A stretch of 36,027 nucleotides of DNA from Dehalococcoidia bacterium (GTDB lineage: Bacteria > Chloroflexota > Dehalococcoidia > Lucifugimonadales > UBA3495): NCBI GenBank assembly GCA_022825745.1, contig JAJDWF010000036.1, positions 1 to 36,027 on the forward strand, read 5' to 3'. The translations under genes and the position numbers were made by a program. Shown here one piece after another: positions 17,445 through 24,949 of this stretch; the stretch's first letter is position 1; each line of letters opens with the position of its first letter. The notes beneath the pieces were generated by a model. It worked only from the letters and a program-made list of their open reading frames with translations, was not told where the DNA came from and did no database searches.

Positions 17445-18695
17445 TTACGCCTTCGGTAACCCGAAATCGTCCACCGCCATTTCTGACAGGTATTCCCCAA
17501 TCGCCAGTGATGACGTGGCTCCCGGCGACGGCGCGTTGAGCACGTGCAGCGCCTTCTGCCCCCGCAGGATGTGAAAGTCGTCCAGGATGGCGCCCGACGA
17601 CGACACCGCCTGGGCGCGCACTCCGCTCCCGCCGGGTTCCAGGTCGCTGGACTGGATTTCCGGTATCAGCTTTTGCAGGTCGCCCACGAACACCGACTTG
17701 CTGTACGAACGGTGCATCTCCTTCATTCCGGTGCGCCAGTGCTTCGCGGTCATCTTCCAGAATCCGGGAAACGTCAGCGCGCCGGCCGTTTCGCCCACGC
17801 TGATGTTGCCCTTGCGATAGCCTTCCCGCGCCCACGCCAGCACCGCGTTGGGACCGGCCTCAACGTAGCCGTGGATGTTCCGTGTGTAGTGAACGCCGAG
17901 GAACGGGAACCGTGGGTCGGGCACCGGATAGATCAGCCCTTTCACCAGGTCGTGGCTCGATTCGGCCAGCTTGTAGTACTCGCCGCGGAACGGGATGATG
18001 CGCACGTCGGTTTCCTCGCCCATCATCCGCGCCAGCTTGTCGGCGTACAGGCCGCCGCAGTTGATGACGTGTTTCGCTTGCAGCGCGCCCCGCTCGGTTT
18101 CAAGCGCCGTTCCGCCGGCAGTCTGCCGCGCCTGCCTTACCGCCGCGCCGGTGAATATATCCCCGCCGGCGGACTGGAACTTGCCGGCGTATGCGTTGGC
18201 GACGCGCACGTAATCGACGATGCCGGTGTGTGGCGCCCACAGCGCGCGCACGCCCCTGGTGTGTGGCTCAATCTCCGCCAGCCGGTCCGGCTCCACGATT
18301 TCCAGGTCCGGCACGCCGTTGGCGACGCCACGCTCGTACAGGTCCTGTAATCGCCCTAGTTCGCTCTCGTGCGTGGCCACGATCACCTTGCCGCAGGGGT
18401 CGTACTCAATCTCGTTCTCGTCGCAGAACCTGATCAGCCGGTCCTTGCCGCCCACGCAGAAACGGGCTTTCCACGAGCCAGGGCGGTAGTAAATGCCGGA
18501 ATGAATCACGCCGCTGTTGTGTCCGGTCTGGTGCTGCGCCAGCTGGTCCTCTTTCTCGATGACCGCCACGCTGAGGTCGGGCGACCGTTCCAATAACTGC
18601 ATCGCGGTGGACAGCCCGATGATGCCGCCGCCCACAATCGCCACGTCGTAAACGCGCGTTTCCACCGAATCGGAACCGCTTGTATTCGCCGCCAT
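17445..18695 (-). CDS. lhgO: L-2-hydroxyglutarate oxidase family FAD protein
   Basis: The 416-residue flavoprotein has the FAD-binding start DVAIVGGGIIGLSTA (GGGIIG at 22-27) and QTGHNSGVIHSGIYYRPGS, which is characteristic of LhgO. L-2-hydroxyglutarate oxidase converts L-2-hydroxyglutarate to 2-oxoglutarate and passes electrons to the quinone pool. The C-terminal GPNAVLAWAREGY and PSPGATSSLAIGEYL motifs also fit. The ATG follows GGAAGGTGG. It is the first gene of the long minus-strand run, and a consensus -10 lies about 70 bp upstream. Other DAO-family oxidases cannot be fully excluded. Confidence 0.9.
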   Translation of the reverse strand: MAANTSGSDSVETRVYDVAIVGGGIIGLSTAMQLLERSPDLSVAVIEKEDQLAQHQTGHNSGVIHSGIYYRPGSWKARFCVGGKDRLIRFCDENEIEYDPCGKVIVATHESELGRLQDLYERGVANGVPDLEIVEPDRLAEIEPHTRGVRALWAPHTGIVDYVRVANAYAGKFQSAGGDIFTGAAVRQARQTAGGTALETERGALQAKHVINCGGLYADKLARMMGEETDVRIIPFRGEYYKLAESSHDLVKGLIYPVPDPRFPFLGVHYTRNIHGYVEAGPNAVLAWAREGYRKGNISVGETAGALTFPGFWKMTAKHWRTGMKEMHRSYSKSVFVGDLQKLIPEIQSSDLEPGGSGVRAQAVSSSGAILDDFHILRGQKALHVLNAPSPGATSSLAIGEYLSEMAVDDFGLPKA

Positions 18696-18767
18696 AGTTC
18701 CACCTTCCTAACTGCTATTGCGTGCAGGCAACGGCAATCATAGTAACGTCCTGCTGTCCATTGCGGC

Positions 18768-18773
18768 ATTATA
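18768..18773 (-). promoter_or_regulatory. -10 element for the lhgO-to-vWA operon
   Basis: A perfect TATAAT on the minus strand (18773-18768) lies in the 140-bp divergent spacer between lhgO and the MmgE/PrpD gene. The -35 region has no good consensus. Transcription would begin near 18761, giving a leader of about 65 nt. No other strong promoter is seen until the pyr leader. Confidence 0.5.
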
Positions 18774-18835
18774 CACTTGGCGGATGTTTGGCCCGCGTTG
18801 CGCCAGCCCTCTCCCCTCGCTATCCTTACCCCGCC

Positions 18836-20158
18836 ATGACTACACCCCAACCCGATTTCACCCGGCAAATCGCCCGGTTCGCCGCAGGCATCGCCGCCAA
18901 TCCCGACGATCTGCCGGCGCCCGTCGCCGACATCTGCCGCGACATGATGCTCAACGCCGCCGCCGCCGCTTTGGCCGGCGCGGCGCACCCCGACGGCATC
19001 GCACTGGCCCGTGGACTGCGCGCTATGGGCGGCAACGGCCGCAGCACCATCATCGGCATGGGCCAACGCACGTCCCCGGTCTATGCCGCCCTCGTGAACG
19101 GAACGCTGATCCGCCTGCTGGATTACGACGATAACCTCTTCAACCCTGCTGCGGCGAGCGCGGCGCAGGTAAATCCCACCGCCGCCGTCTTTCCGGCGGT
19201 AATGGCCCTCGGCGAAATGCACGGCTATCCGGGGAACTCGGTCCTGGCCGCCTTTGCCGTTGGGAGTGAAATCATCGCCCGCTTGTCGTCGGCCCCGCAG
19301 GTCGCCAACGCCGCCGGAGCCATCGGAGCCGCCATTGCCGCGGCCATGCTGTTCGCCCCGGATGAGTCCACCATAGCCAACGCCGCCGGCCTGGCCGCGT
19401 CCGCCGCCGACTCCGGCATCGCCTACCGGGACGCGGGCGCCGCTGCGACCAGTGGTGGACACGCCGCCATGCACGGCGTGTTGGCCGCTATCACGGCAGC
19501 AGAGGACATCTTGGCGTCGCCCGCCCATGATCCCGTCCCGCCTGATGTTCTGGACGACATTGGCCGAGACTGGCGCCTGTTGGATCCCGGCGTAACCATC
19601 CGCCTGTATCCTTGCCATCCCGCCAGCCACAGCGTCATCGACGCCGTCCTGGGCCTGCTCCAACTCCACCGATTCGAACCCAACCAAGTCGCCTCCGCCC
19701 ATGTTGGCGTGACTGCCGAAACGTTGCAGTGTCTGTCTCATCACATGCCGGCGGATGGCTGGCAGGCCCGCACCTCGATTGGATTCATCGCCGCTGCGAC
19801 GTTGTGCCACGGACAGCCGCTGATCAACTTTTTCTCCGACGCCGCCGTTCGCGATGAGGGAGTCCGGGCCGTAATGGAACGCATCTCCGTGGAGGCGACG
19901 CTGCCCGCATCCCCATTGGCGTCCAACCCGGCCGAAGTGTCGGTTACGCTCACGGACGGGCAGGTTCTGCGCCACCGCGTTGACCATTCCCGCGGCACTC
20001 CCGCGGTGCCCCTCGACCCCGAGGAACTGGAGGCCAAGTTCCTCTACTGCACCCGCTACATCCTGCCGGCCGACCACATCGACGAAGCCATCGGCAGCTT
20101 CCGTGGCATCGCCGAAATCGAAAACGTAACCGGCATGGCGTCCGTCCTGGGCGGCTAA
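18836..20158 (+). CDS. MmgE/PrpD family protein (first copy)
   Basis: The protein (440 residues from ATG at 18836) has the all-helical MmgE/PrpD N-terminal domain. Recognisable segments are the helical start with CRDMMLNAAAAALAGAAHP, TRLLDYDDN-like LIRLLDYDDNLFNPAAAS and LYPCHPASHSVIDAVLGL, which holds the usual PCH motif near the domain junction. The family includes 2-methylcitrate dehydratase (PrpD) and cis-aconitate decarboxylase, but most members are uncharacterised. The Asp-rich LLDYDDN loop and an unusually Ala-rich N-terminal half are visible. An upstream TTG- or CTG-type extension (from 18722) would cover the promoter region and is rejected. No Shine-Dalgarno is seen. The quinone-oxidoreductase-like gene follows after 96 bp. 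Confidence 0.85.
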   Translation: MTTPQPDFTRQIARFAAGIAANPDDLPAPVADICRDMMLNAAAAALAGAAHPDGIALARGLRAMGGNGRSTIIGMGQRTSPVYAALVNGTLIRLLDYDDNLFNPAAASAAQVNPTAAVFPAVMALGEMHGYPGNSVLAAFAVGSEIIARLSSAPQVANAAGAIGAAIAAAMLFAPDESTIANAAGLAASAADSGIAYRDAGAAATSGGHAAMHGVLAAITAAEDILASPAHDPVPPDVLDDIGRDWRLLDPGVTIRLYPCHPASHSVIDAVLGLLQLHRFEPNQVASAHVGVTAETLQCLSHHMPADGWQARTSIGFIAAATLCHGQPLINFFSDAAVRDEGVRAVMERISVEATLPASPLASNPAEVSVTLTDGQVLRHRVDHSRGTPAVPLDPEELEAKFLYCTRYILPADHIDEAIGSFRGIAEIENVTGMASVLGG

Positions 20159-20187
20159 CCCATTGCCACAATTCGTGCCGCTCTGCT

Positions 20188-20232
20188 CGTCATTCCCAAC
20201 CCCTACCGTCATTCCCGAGAAAGCGGGAATCC
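20188..20232 (+). repeat. REP-like hairpin repeat upstream of the oxidoreductase gene
   Basis: A partial copy CGTCATTCCC (20188-20197) is followed by a full copy (20207-20232). The full copy forms the stem ATTCCCG (20211-20217) with CGGGAAT (20224-20230). The ribosome site GGAGG of the next gene begins 8 bases after the repeat. The same partial-plus-full layout occurs at 24893-24938. Confidence 0.7.
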
Positions 20233-20254
20233 AGGAATTTGGAGGCAACGCACC

Positions 20255-21223
20255 ATGAAAGGCATCCGCGCCTACGAAGTCGGCGCTCCCGACGTCCTCA
20301 AATACGAAGATATGCCCGAACCGACGCCCGCTCCCGGCGAGGCCGTCGTCGCCATCCGCAACATCGGCGTCAACTACACCGACGTATCCAGCCGCAAGGG
20401 AACCAACCCGCCGGCCGCGTTCCCCTGGACGCCCGGGCGCGAAGCCTCCGGTGTTGTCACCGCCGTCGGTGAGGGCGTAACCGAGGTATCGGTCGGCGAC
20501 CGGGTAGGCTACGCCATGCACACCGGTTCCTACGCTGAGCAGCAGGCTGTACCCGCCTGGTTGCTGGTGCGGATCCCCGACGCAATGGACTTCGAGACCG
20601 GCGCGGCAACCCTGCTCCAGTGCATGACTGCCCACTTCCTCGTCAACGACATCATCCCGTTGCGGGCCGGGCAGCGCGCCCTGGTTCACGCCGGTGCCGG
20701 CGGCATGGGCCTGCTGCTCATCCAGATGCTCAAACGCCTGGGCCTGCACGTGTACACCACCGTTTCCACCGATGACAAAGCCGCCCTGGCCAGCAATGCC
20801 GGCGCCGATGACGTCATCCTCTACACCCGGCAGGATTTCGAGGAGGAGGTCCGCCGCATGACCGATGGTGAGGGCGTCAAGATCATCTACGACGCCGTGG
20901 GCGCGACCACCTTCGAGAAGGGCCTGCGCATCCTCGGACGCCGTGGCTGTATGTGCCTCTACGGGCAGGCCGGCGGCCCGGTCGGCATGGTGGATTCGGG
21001 GATGCTGCGCAGCGGCTCCCTGTTCCTGACCCGCCCGACGCTGGGCGACTACACCGCCACGCGCCCTGAACTGCTGCAACGAGCGGAGGAATGCCTGGCC
21101 TGGGTGCAATCCGGCGAAATCAAGCTGAACGTGACCCTCAACCTACCGCTCGCCGAAGCCGCCGAAGCCCACCGCCGCCTGGAAGGCCGCGAAACCACCG
21201 GCAAGATTTTGCTGACGCCGTGA
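20255..21223 (+). CDS. NADPH:quinone oxidoreductase-like protein (MDR superfamily)
   Basis: The 322-residue protein has the GroES-like N-terminal domain (VNYTDVSSRKG, PGREASGVVTAVGEGV, VGDRVGY). A Rossmann domain with HAGAGGMGLLLIQMLKRLG (about 148-167) and the C-terminal EAAEAHRRLEGRETTGKILL signature follow. Zinc ligands of classical alcohol dehydrogenases are absent, so it belongs to the zinc-free quinone oxidoreductase branch, which reduces quinones or enones with NADPH. The ATG has GGAGG 11 bases upstream. The substrate is unknown. It is co-oriented with the MmgE/PrpD gene and may share its transcript. Confidence 0.92.
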   Translation: MKGIRAYEVGAPDVLKYEDMPEPTPAPGEAVVAIRNIGVNYTDVSSRKGTNPPAAFPWTPGREASGVVTAVGEGVTEVSVGDRVGYAMHTGSYAEQQAVPAWLLVRIPDAMDFETGAATLLQCMTAHFLVNDIIPLRAGQRALVHAGAGGMGLLLIQMLKRLGLHVYTTVSTDDKAALASNAGADDVILYTRQDFEEEVRRMTDGEGVKIIYDAVGATTFEKGLRILGRRGCMCLYGQAGGPVGMVDSGMLRSGSLFLTRPTLGDYTATRPELLQRAEECLAWVQSGEIKLNVTLNLPLAEAAEAHRRLEGRETTGKILLTP

Positions 21224-21273
21224 TAGACTCAAAAACACACTGTACGTGACCATCCGCGCAGCCGGAGGAAACC

Positions 21274-21552
21274 ATGACTGAGGCAATTCCCTTCCAAGAT
21301 CAACTCCATACGCTCACCGTTGAAGAATTCGGTGAGCAATACCGTTCAATCATCGCGGCCGTCTTTAAGCAGGACGGATTGGCAATCATCTTCGACGGGG
21401 ACAAACCCCTCGTGCAGATTACCCGGTACGAAGAACCGCCACTCCACGGTTACGGTTCCATGAAAGGCCAGATCGAAATTCACGGCGATATCGTGTCACC
21501 GTTACCGCCAGAATGGTATGCCAGCAACTATGACGAGGAAAACCTGGTTTGA
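21274..21552 (+). CDS. Phd/YefM-like antitoxin
   Basis: The 92-residue protein begins with a Phd/YefM-type DNA-binding fold: LTVEEFGEQYRSIIAAV, then DGLAIIFDGDKPLVQITRYE (about 14-52). It ends with an acidic tail containing MKGQIEIHGDIVSPLPPEW, which is common in antitoxins paired with PIN toxins. Such antitoxins neutralise the toxin and repress their own promoter. GGAGGAAACC precedes the ATG. The stop overlaps the PIN gene start. It is the first gene of a four-gene accessory cassette, and local base composition looks less GC-rich than in flanking genes. No distinct promoter was found in the 50-bp gap after the oxidoreductase gene. Confidence 0.85.
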   Translation: MTEAIPFQDQLHTLTVEEFGEQYRSIIAAVFKQDGLAIIFDGDKPLVQITRYEEPPLHGYGSMKGQIEIHGDIVSPLPPEWYASNYDEENLV

Positions 21553-21947
21553 TACTGCCGGACACCCATTCACTGATCTGGTTCCTCGAATCTAGCTCGC
21601 GCCTTGGATCGGTGGCCCAACACAGGATACGAGAATCCGCCGAACGTGAGCAAGCCGCCTTCTCCGCCATCTCCGTCTGGGAAGTCGCCCTGCTTCTGTC
21701 GAAAAACCGCCTCACACTCAACGTATCCGCCATACAGTGGCGGCAAAACCTCCTTGCCGCTGGCTTCGTAGAAATCCCCGTTGATGGCGCAATCGCAGCC
21801 CGCTCCGTAGCCTTGTCCGATTTCCACGACGACCCTGCTGACCGCATCATCGTTGCCACCGCTCAGGAAGGCCACCAGCTAATTACTGACGACGGCCGTA
21901 TCCTCAACTGGCCCGGTCAACTCAACCGCTTCCCTGCCCGCCGCTGA
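21549..21947 (+). CDS. PIN-domain toxin (VapC-like ribonuclease)
   Basis: The 132-residue protein carries the PIN acidic residues D5 (in LPDTHSLIWF), E45 (ISVWEVALL), D98 (DPADRIIVATA) and D114/D115 (LITDDGRI). These bind metal in a ribonuclease active site, and VapC-type toxins cleave tRNA or rRNA. The start is TTG at 21549, overlapping the antitoxin TGA. GAGGAAAA lies about 8 bases upstream. The overlap supports a toxin-antitoxin pair. The gene is followed after 12 bp by the DUF6884 gene in the same direction. Confidence 0.88.
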   Translation: MILPDTHSLIWFLESSSRLGSVAQHRIRESAEREQAAFSAISVWEVALLLSKNRLTLNVSAIQWRQNLLAAGFVEIPVDGAIAARSVALSDFHDDPADRIIVATAQEGHQLITDDGRILNWPGQLNRFPARR

Positions 21948-21959
21948 AGGAAGGGGGAT

Positions 21960-22391
21960 ATGTTATCTGATCGCCGTATCTATCTGGTCTCCTGCGTTTC
22001 GCAGAAAACGCCGTACCCTGCCCCAGCTCAGGATCTATACACGTCCACCTGGTTTCAAAAAGCCCGCGCTTATGTACTGAAGTCCGGCTCCCCTTGGTTT
22101 ATCCTGTCGGCGGAGCACGGCTTGGTACACCCCTACGACGTTCTAACACCTTACGAAAGGACCTTGAAAAATATGAGCGCTGCTGAGCGCTGCGCTTGGG
22201 CGGAAAGGGTTCAAAGCCAAATGAAGCAATCTCTCCCGGATGCCGATGAGGTAGTCATCCTTGCCGGAACCCATTACCGAGAGCATCTTGAAGATTGGCT
22301 GCACCGTCGGTTTGCCCGTGTCCAAGTTCCAATGAGGGGACTTCAGATTGGCAAGCAACTGCAATGGCTGACAGAAAATGAGCCGGATTGA
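21960..22391 (+). CDS. DUF6884 domain protein (YaaA-like)
   Basis: The 143-residue protein has the DUF6884 pattern: IYLVSCVSQKTPYPAPAQDL (about 7-26), YTSTWFQKARAYV, WFILSAEHGLVHPYDVLTPY (about 46-65), and a later VVILAGTHYREHL strand-helix. The family is distantly like YaaA proteins and is often carried in accessory or phage-related regions. No catalytic activity is established. The ATG has GGAAGGGGG directly upstream. The gene overlaps the next one by 14 bp, so the two products are probably made together. It is not a duplicate of anything else in the window. Function is not assigned. Confidence 0.75.
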   Translation: MLSDRRIYLVSCVSQKTPYPAPAQDLYTSTWFQKARAYVLKSGSPWFILSAEHGLVHPYDVLTPYERTLKNMSAAERCAWAERVQSQMKQSLPDADEVVILAGTHYREHLEDWLHRRFARVQVPMRGLQIGKQLQWLTENEPD

Positions 22392-23088
22392 CGACACCAT
22401 CGCGTTTTACGCACATTTGCAAGAACTTGAGCGAAGCATAGGCGGGAAGCGCACCCTGGCCGATTGCCACGGTAGAATGGATTGGCCGAAACGGGGCGTT
22501 TATTTCTTTTTCGAGCCAGGCGAGCATCGTTCCGGCAGCGGCGATGACCCGAGAGTGGTTCGCGTGGGCACCCACGCTATAAGAGGAAAAGCCGACACGA
22601 CGCTGTGGTCCCGTCTCAGGCAGCACAAGGGACCCCTACGACCGCCCGGCGGCAATCATCGCGGTTCAGTGTTTCGCAAACTGGTTGGTGAAGCTATGAT
22701 CCGCCGTGATGGTCTGACCGAAGGCTCTGACACTTGGGGACGAGGCAATACCGCTCCGCGCGGCGTGAGTGAAGCGGAGCGACCCATGGAAATGAAGGTC
22801 AGCCGTTACATCGGAGCAATGCCGTTCCTTTTCGTGCCCATCCTGGATGCCCCCGGCCCGGACAGCAAGCGCGGTTATATCGAACGTAACGCTATCGCCC
22901 TGCTCAGCGGCTACAACACCGCCGTCGCTGACACGCCTTCTCCACAGTGGCTCGGTTTCCATTCTTCCAGGGAGCGCGTCCGACGCTCTGGTCTATGGAA
23001 CAATGACCATGTCAACGAGGACTACTCCCCCGAATTTCTGAATGTCCTTGCAGGGTTGATTGATGCGATGAAACGAAACCCGCATTGA
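22378..23088 (+). CDS. GIY-YIG-like nuclease-fold protein
   Basis: The 236-residue protein is unannotated by close family, but a GIY-YIG core can be read. GVYFF (40-44) stands for GIY, and VVRVGTH (60-66) for YIG. LWSRLRQHKG (77-86) carries the catalytic-type Arg and His, and the conserved Glu is E169 in YIERNAIALL, followed by GYN. Residues about 90-150 form a long insertion that includes GNHRGSVFRKLVGEAM. GIY-YIG proteins are usually metal-dependent endonucleases, so a nucleic-acid target is expected, but activity is inferred. The start overlaps the DUF6884 gene. The stop lies inside the -35 element of the trp promoter. Confidence 0.7.
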   Translation: MSRIDDTIAFYAHLQELERSIGGKRTLADCHGRMDWPKRGVYFFFEPGEHRSGSGDDPRVVRVGTHAIRGKADTTLWSRLRQHKGPLRPPGGNHRGSVFRKLVGEAMIRRDGLTEGSDTWGRGNTAPRGVSEAERPMEMKVSRYIGAMPFLFVPILDAPGPDSKRGYIERNAIALLSGYNTAVADTPSPQWLGFHSSRERVRRSGLWNNDHVNEDYSPEFLNVLAGLIDAMKRNPH

Positions 23089-23113
23089 CGCCCCAATCGT
23101 CCCGCCATACAAT
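23085..23113 (+). promoter_or_regulatory. Promoter of the trp operon
   Basis: TTGACG (23085-23090) and TACAAT (23108-23113) are separated by exactly 17 bp, and each matches the housekeeping consensus at 5 of 6 positions. Transcription should begin near 23120, shortly before the T-box leader. The -35 overlaps the stop codon of the GIY-YIG-like gene. Confidence 0.75.
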
Positions 23114-23140
23114 AATCCCGCAAATCCGAATACCCAACCG

Positions 23141-23375
23141 CTGTGAAGGGGATTAGTAAGCGTCCAGCGAGGCCCAGAGAGCCGGAGTTGCTGTGAACCG
23201 GCGCCAGGCGCAGACGCCCAATGGACCCCGGAGCCGTCTCGCCCAAAGGCACTCCGTTCCGCTTGATACGGAGCCAAGTAGGCCGGAACGCTTGGGCCGC
23301 GTTACTCGCCCAACCAACACCGCACGCAGGGTGGCATTGCGACCATTTGGCTCGTCCCTCAAGGGACGGGCTTTT
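23141..23375 (+). promoter_or_regulatory. T-box riboswitch specific for tRNA-Trp
   Basis: The leader of trpE has the parts of a T-box, which senses uncharged tRNA. Stem I pairs GGGG (23148-23151) with CCCC (23226-23229), and GCGTC (23160-23164) with GACGC (23213-23217). The internal loop has AGTA (23155-23158) opposite the specifier codon TGG (23222-23224), which means tryptophan. AGAGAG (23176-23181) is the distal-loop element. The T-box sequence AGGGTGGCATTGCG (23328-23341) holds the TGGC bulge, which would pair with a GCCA tRNA end. Bacterial tRNA-Trp normally has G at position 73, so this fits. A terminator follows. Uncharged tRNA-Trp should allow read-through into trpE. The 325-bp interval 23089-23413 has no gene and is explained by this leader. 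Confidence 0.93.
23350..23375 (+). terminator. Rho-independent terminator of the trp T-box leader
   Basis: GCTCGTCCC (23350-23358) pairs with GGGACGGGC (23363-23371), with one G-U pair and a short loop, followed by TTTT and a second T-rich stretch. It is mutually exclusive with the antiterminator formed by the T-box sequence just upstream. Confidence 0.9.
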
Positions 23376-23413
23376 CCTTTTGCCATCCGACCACAACCAC
23401 TGGATACCGCACC

Positions 23414-24886
23414 GTGAGCACCTACTACCCCACACTGGAACAAGTCCAATCACTGGCCGATCAGGGCAACCTCTGCCCCGTCTATCGCACCATCAACGCC
23501 GACCTGGAAACCCCGGTCTCGGCGTACCTGAAGGTAGCCCGCCCGCCCTATTCCTTCCTGCTGGAATCGGTGGCCGGCGGAGAGCGCATCGGCCGCTACA
23601 GCTTCATCGGCACCGAACCCTACGACGTGTTCAGCACCGGCGCGGATCAACCCTCCGGCGCGGTTGACCCGCTGACCCTCGTGCAGCGGGAGATGGATTC
23701 ATTCCGGCTGATCTCAGTTGACGGCCTGCCGCCCTTCCACGGGGGCGGCGTAGGCTACGTGGCTTACGACGCCGTGCACTACTTCGAGCCGCGCGTCCCC
23801 ATGCTCGAATCCGACCCCCAGGGCCTGCCCGAGTCCGTGTTCATGTTCACCGACACCCTGCTGGTGTTCGACCACCTCCGTCACGACATCAAGGTCGTCA
23901 GCCATGTTCGCCTTGATGACGACCCGAACTCCGACCATATCGAATCCGCCTACAATGCCGCCGTCGCCAAGATCGAGCGCATGGTGGACCGGCTCTCCCG
24001 TCCGCTGGAAATACCCCCTGAATTGTTGGCTCAGTCCGCTCTGCCATCCGACGGCGCAGCGCAGTCGAACTTCACCGTTCCCGAATACGAGGCCGCCGTG
24101 GACAAGTGCATCGAGTACATCTACGCCGGCGATGTCATTCAGGTGGTCAACTCCCAGCGGTTCAGCCGCAAAACCGACGCCCACCCCTTCCAGGTGTACC
24201 GCGCCCTGAGAGGTAGCAACCCGTCGCCCTACATGTACTACCTGGACCTCAACGGATTCCAGATTGTCGGCGCCGCCATCGAGACCGTCGCCACCGTCCA
24301 CGACGGCACCGTCGCCACTCACCCCATCGCCGGCACCCGCCCCCGAGGCCAGACGCCGGCCGAGGACGCCGCGCTGGAAGAGGAGCTGAAAGGCAGCGAA
24401 AAACAGCAGGCCGAACACATCATGCTGCTTGACCTGGGACGCAACGACATCGGCAGGGTTAGCGTGCCCGGCACTGTGAAGGTCACGCAGTACATGGACG
24501 TGGAACGGTTCTCCCACGTCATGCACCTGGTGTCCCACGTGGAGGGCCAACTGCGCCCCGACATGACGCCCTACGACGCTCTGCGGGCCTGCTTCCCGGC
24601 CGGCACGGTGTCCGGCGCGCCCAAAATCCGTGCCATGGAGATCATCGCCGAGGTGGAACAGGAACGCCGTGGCCCCTACGGCGGCGCGGTCGCCTACTTC
24701 AGCTACAACGGCAACATGGACACCGCCCTCGTCCTCCGCACCGGCATCTTCAAGGACGGCGTCATGTACGTCCAGGCCGGCGGCGGCGTGGTCGCCGACA
24801 GCGTCGCCGAGGACGAATACATGGAAACCCGCCACAAGTCCGGCGCAATGATGCGCGCCATTGACGTCGCCGAAGGCATCACTTAA
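23414..24886 (+). CDS. trpE: Anthranilate synthase component I
   Basis: The 490-residue chorismate-binding enzyme makes anthranilate from chorismate with ammonia supplied by TrpG. The N-terminal LLESVAGGERIGRYSFIG motif (about 49-66) includes the LLES segment linked to tryptophan feedback inhibition. The C-terminal catalytic part has PIAGTRPRG, LVDLGRND-like LLDLGRNDIGRV, AGTVSGAPKIRAMEII and GPYGGAVAYFSYNGNMD. The start is GTG at 23414, 39 bp past the T-box terminator, with only a weak ribosome site. The VOC gene follows after 63 bp and trpG after that. No other trp genes are in the window. Confidence 0.97.
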   Translation: MSTYYPTLEQVQSLADQGNLCPVYRTINADLETPVSAYLKVARPPYSFLLESVAGGERIGRYSFIGTEPYDVFSTGADQPSGAVDPLTLVQREMDSFRLISVDGLPPFHGGGVGYVAYDAVHYFEPRVPMLESDPQGLPESVFMFTDTLLVFDHLRHDIKVVSHVRLDDDPNSDHIESAYNAAVAKIERMVDRLSRPLEIPPELLAQSALPSDGAAQSNFTVPEYEAAVDKCIEYIYAGDVIQVVNSQRFSRKTDAHPFQVYRALRGSNPSPYMYYLDLNGFQIVGAAIETVATVHDGTVATHPIAGTRPRGQTPAEDAALEEELKGSEKQQAEHIMLLDLGRNDIGRVSVPGTVKVTQYMDVERFSHVMHLVSHVEGQLRPDMTPYDALRACFPAGTVSGAPKIRAMEIIAEVEQERRGPYGGAVAYFSYNGNMDTALVLRTGIFKDGVMYVQAGGGVVADSVAEDEYMETRHKSGAMMRAIDVAEGIT

Positions 24887-24892
24887 CCCGTG

Positions 24893-24938
24893 CGTCATTC
24901 CCGCCGCACACCCGTCATTCCCCCGAAAGCGGGAATCC
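24893..24938 (+). repeat. REP-like hairpin repeat between trpE and the VOC gene
   Basis: A partial CGTCATTCCC (24893-24902) and a full copy (24913-24938) are present. The full copy has the stem ATTCCC (24917-24922) with GGGAAT (24931-24936). The last bases of the repeat run straight into CCAGGAGG, the ribosome-binding site of the next gene. Confidence 0.7.
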
Positions 24939-24949
24939 AGGAGGCCAAA

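Noticed and set aside
18506-21109. 867-residue minus-strand frame
   Set aside because: It is Gly/His/Gln-rich low-complexity translation opposite the MmgE/PrpD and quinone-oxidoreductase genes, and shadows lhgO in another frame. No domain is recognisable.
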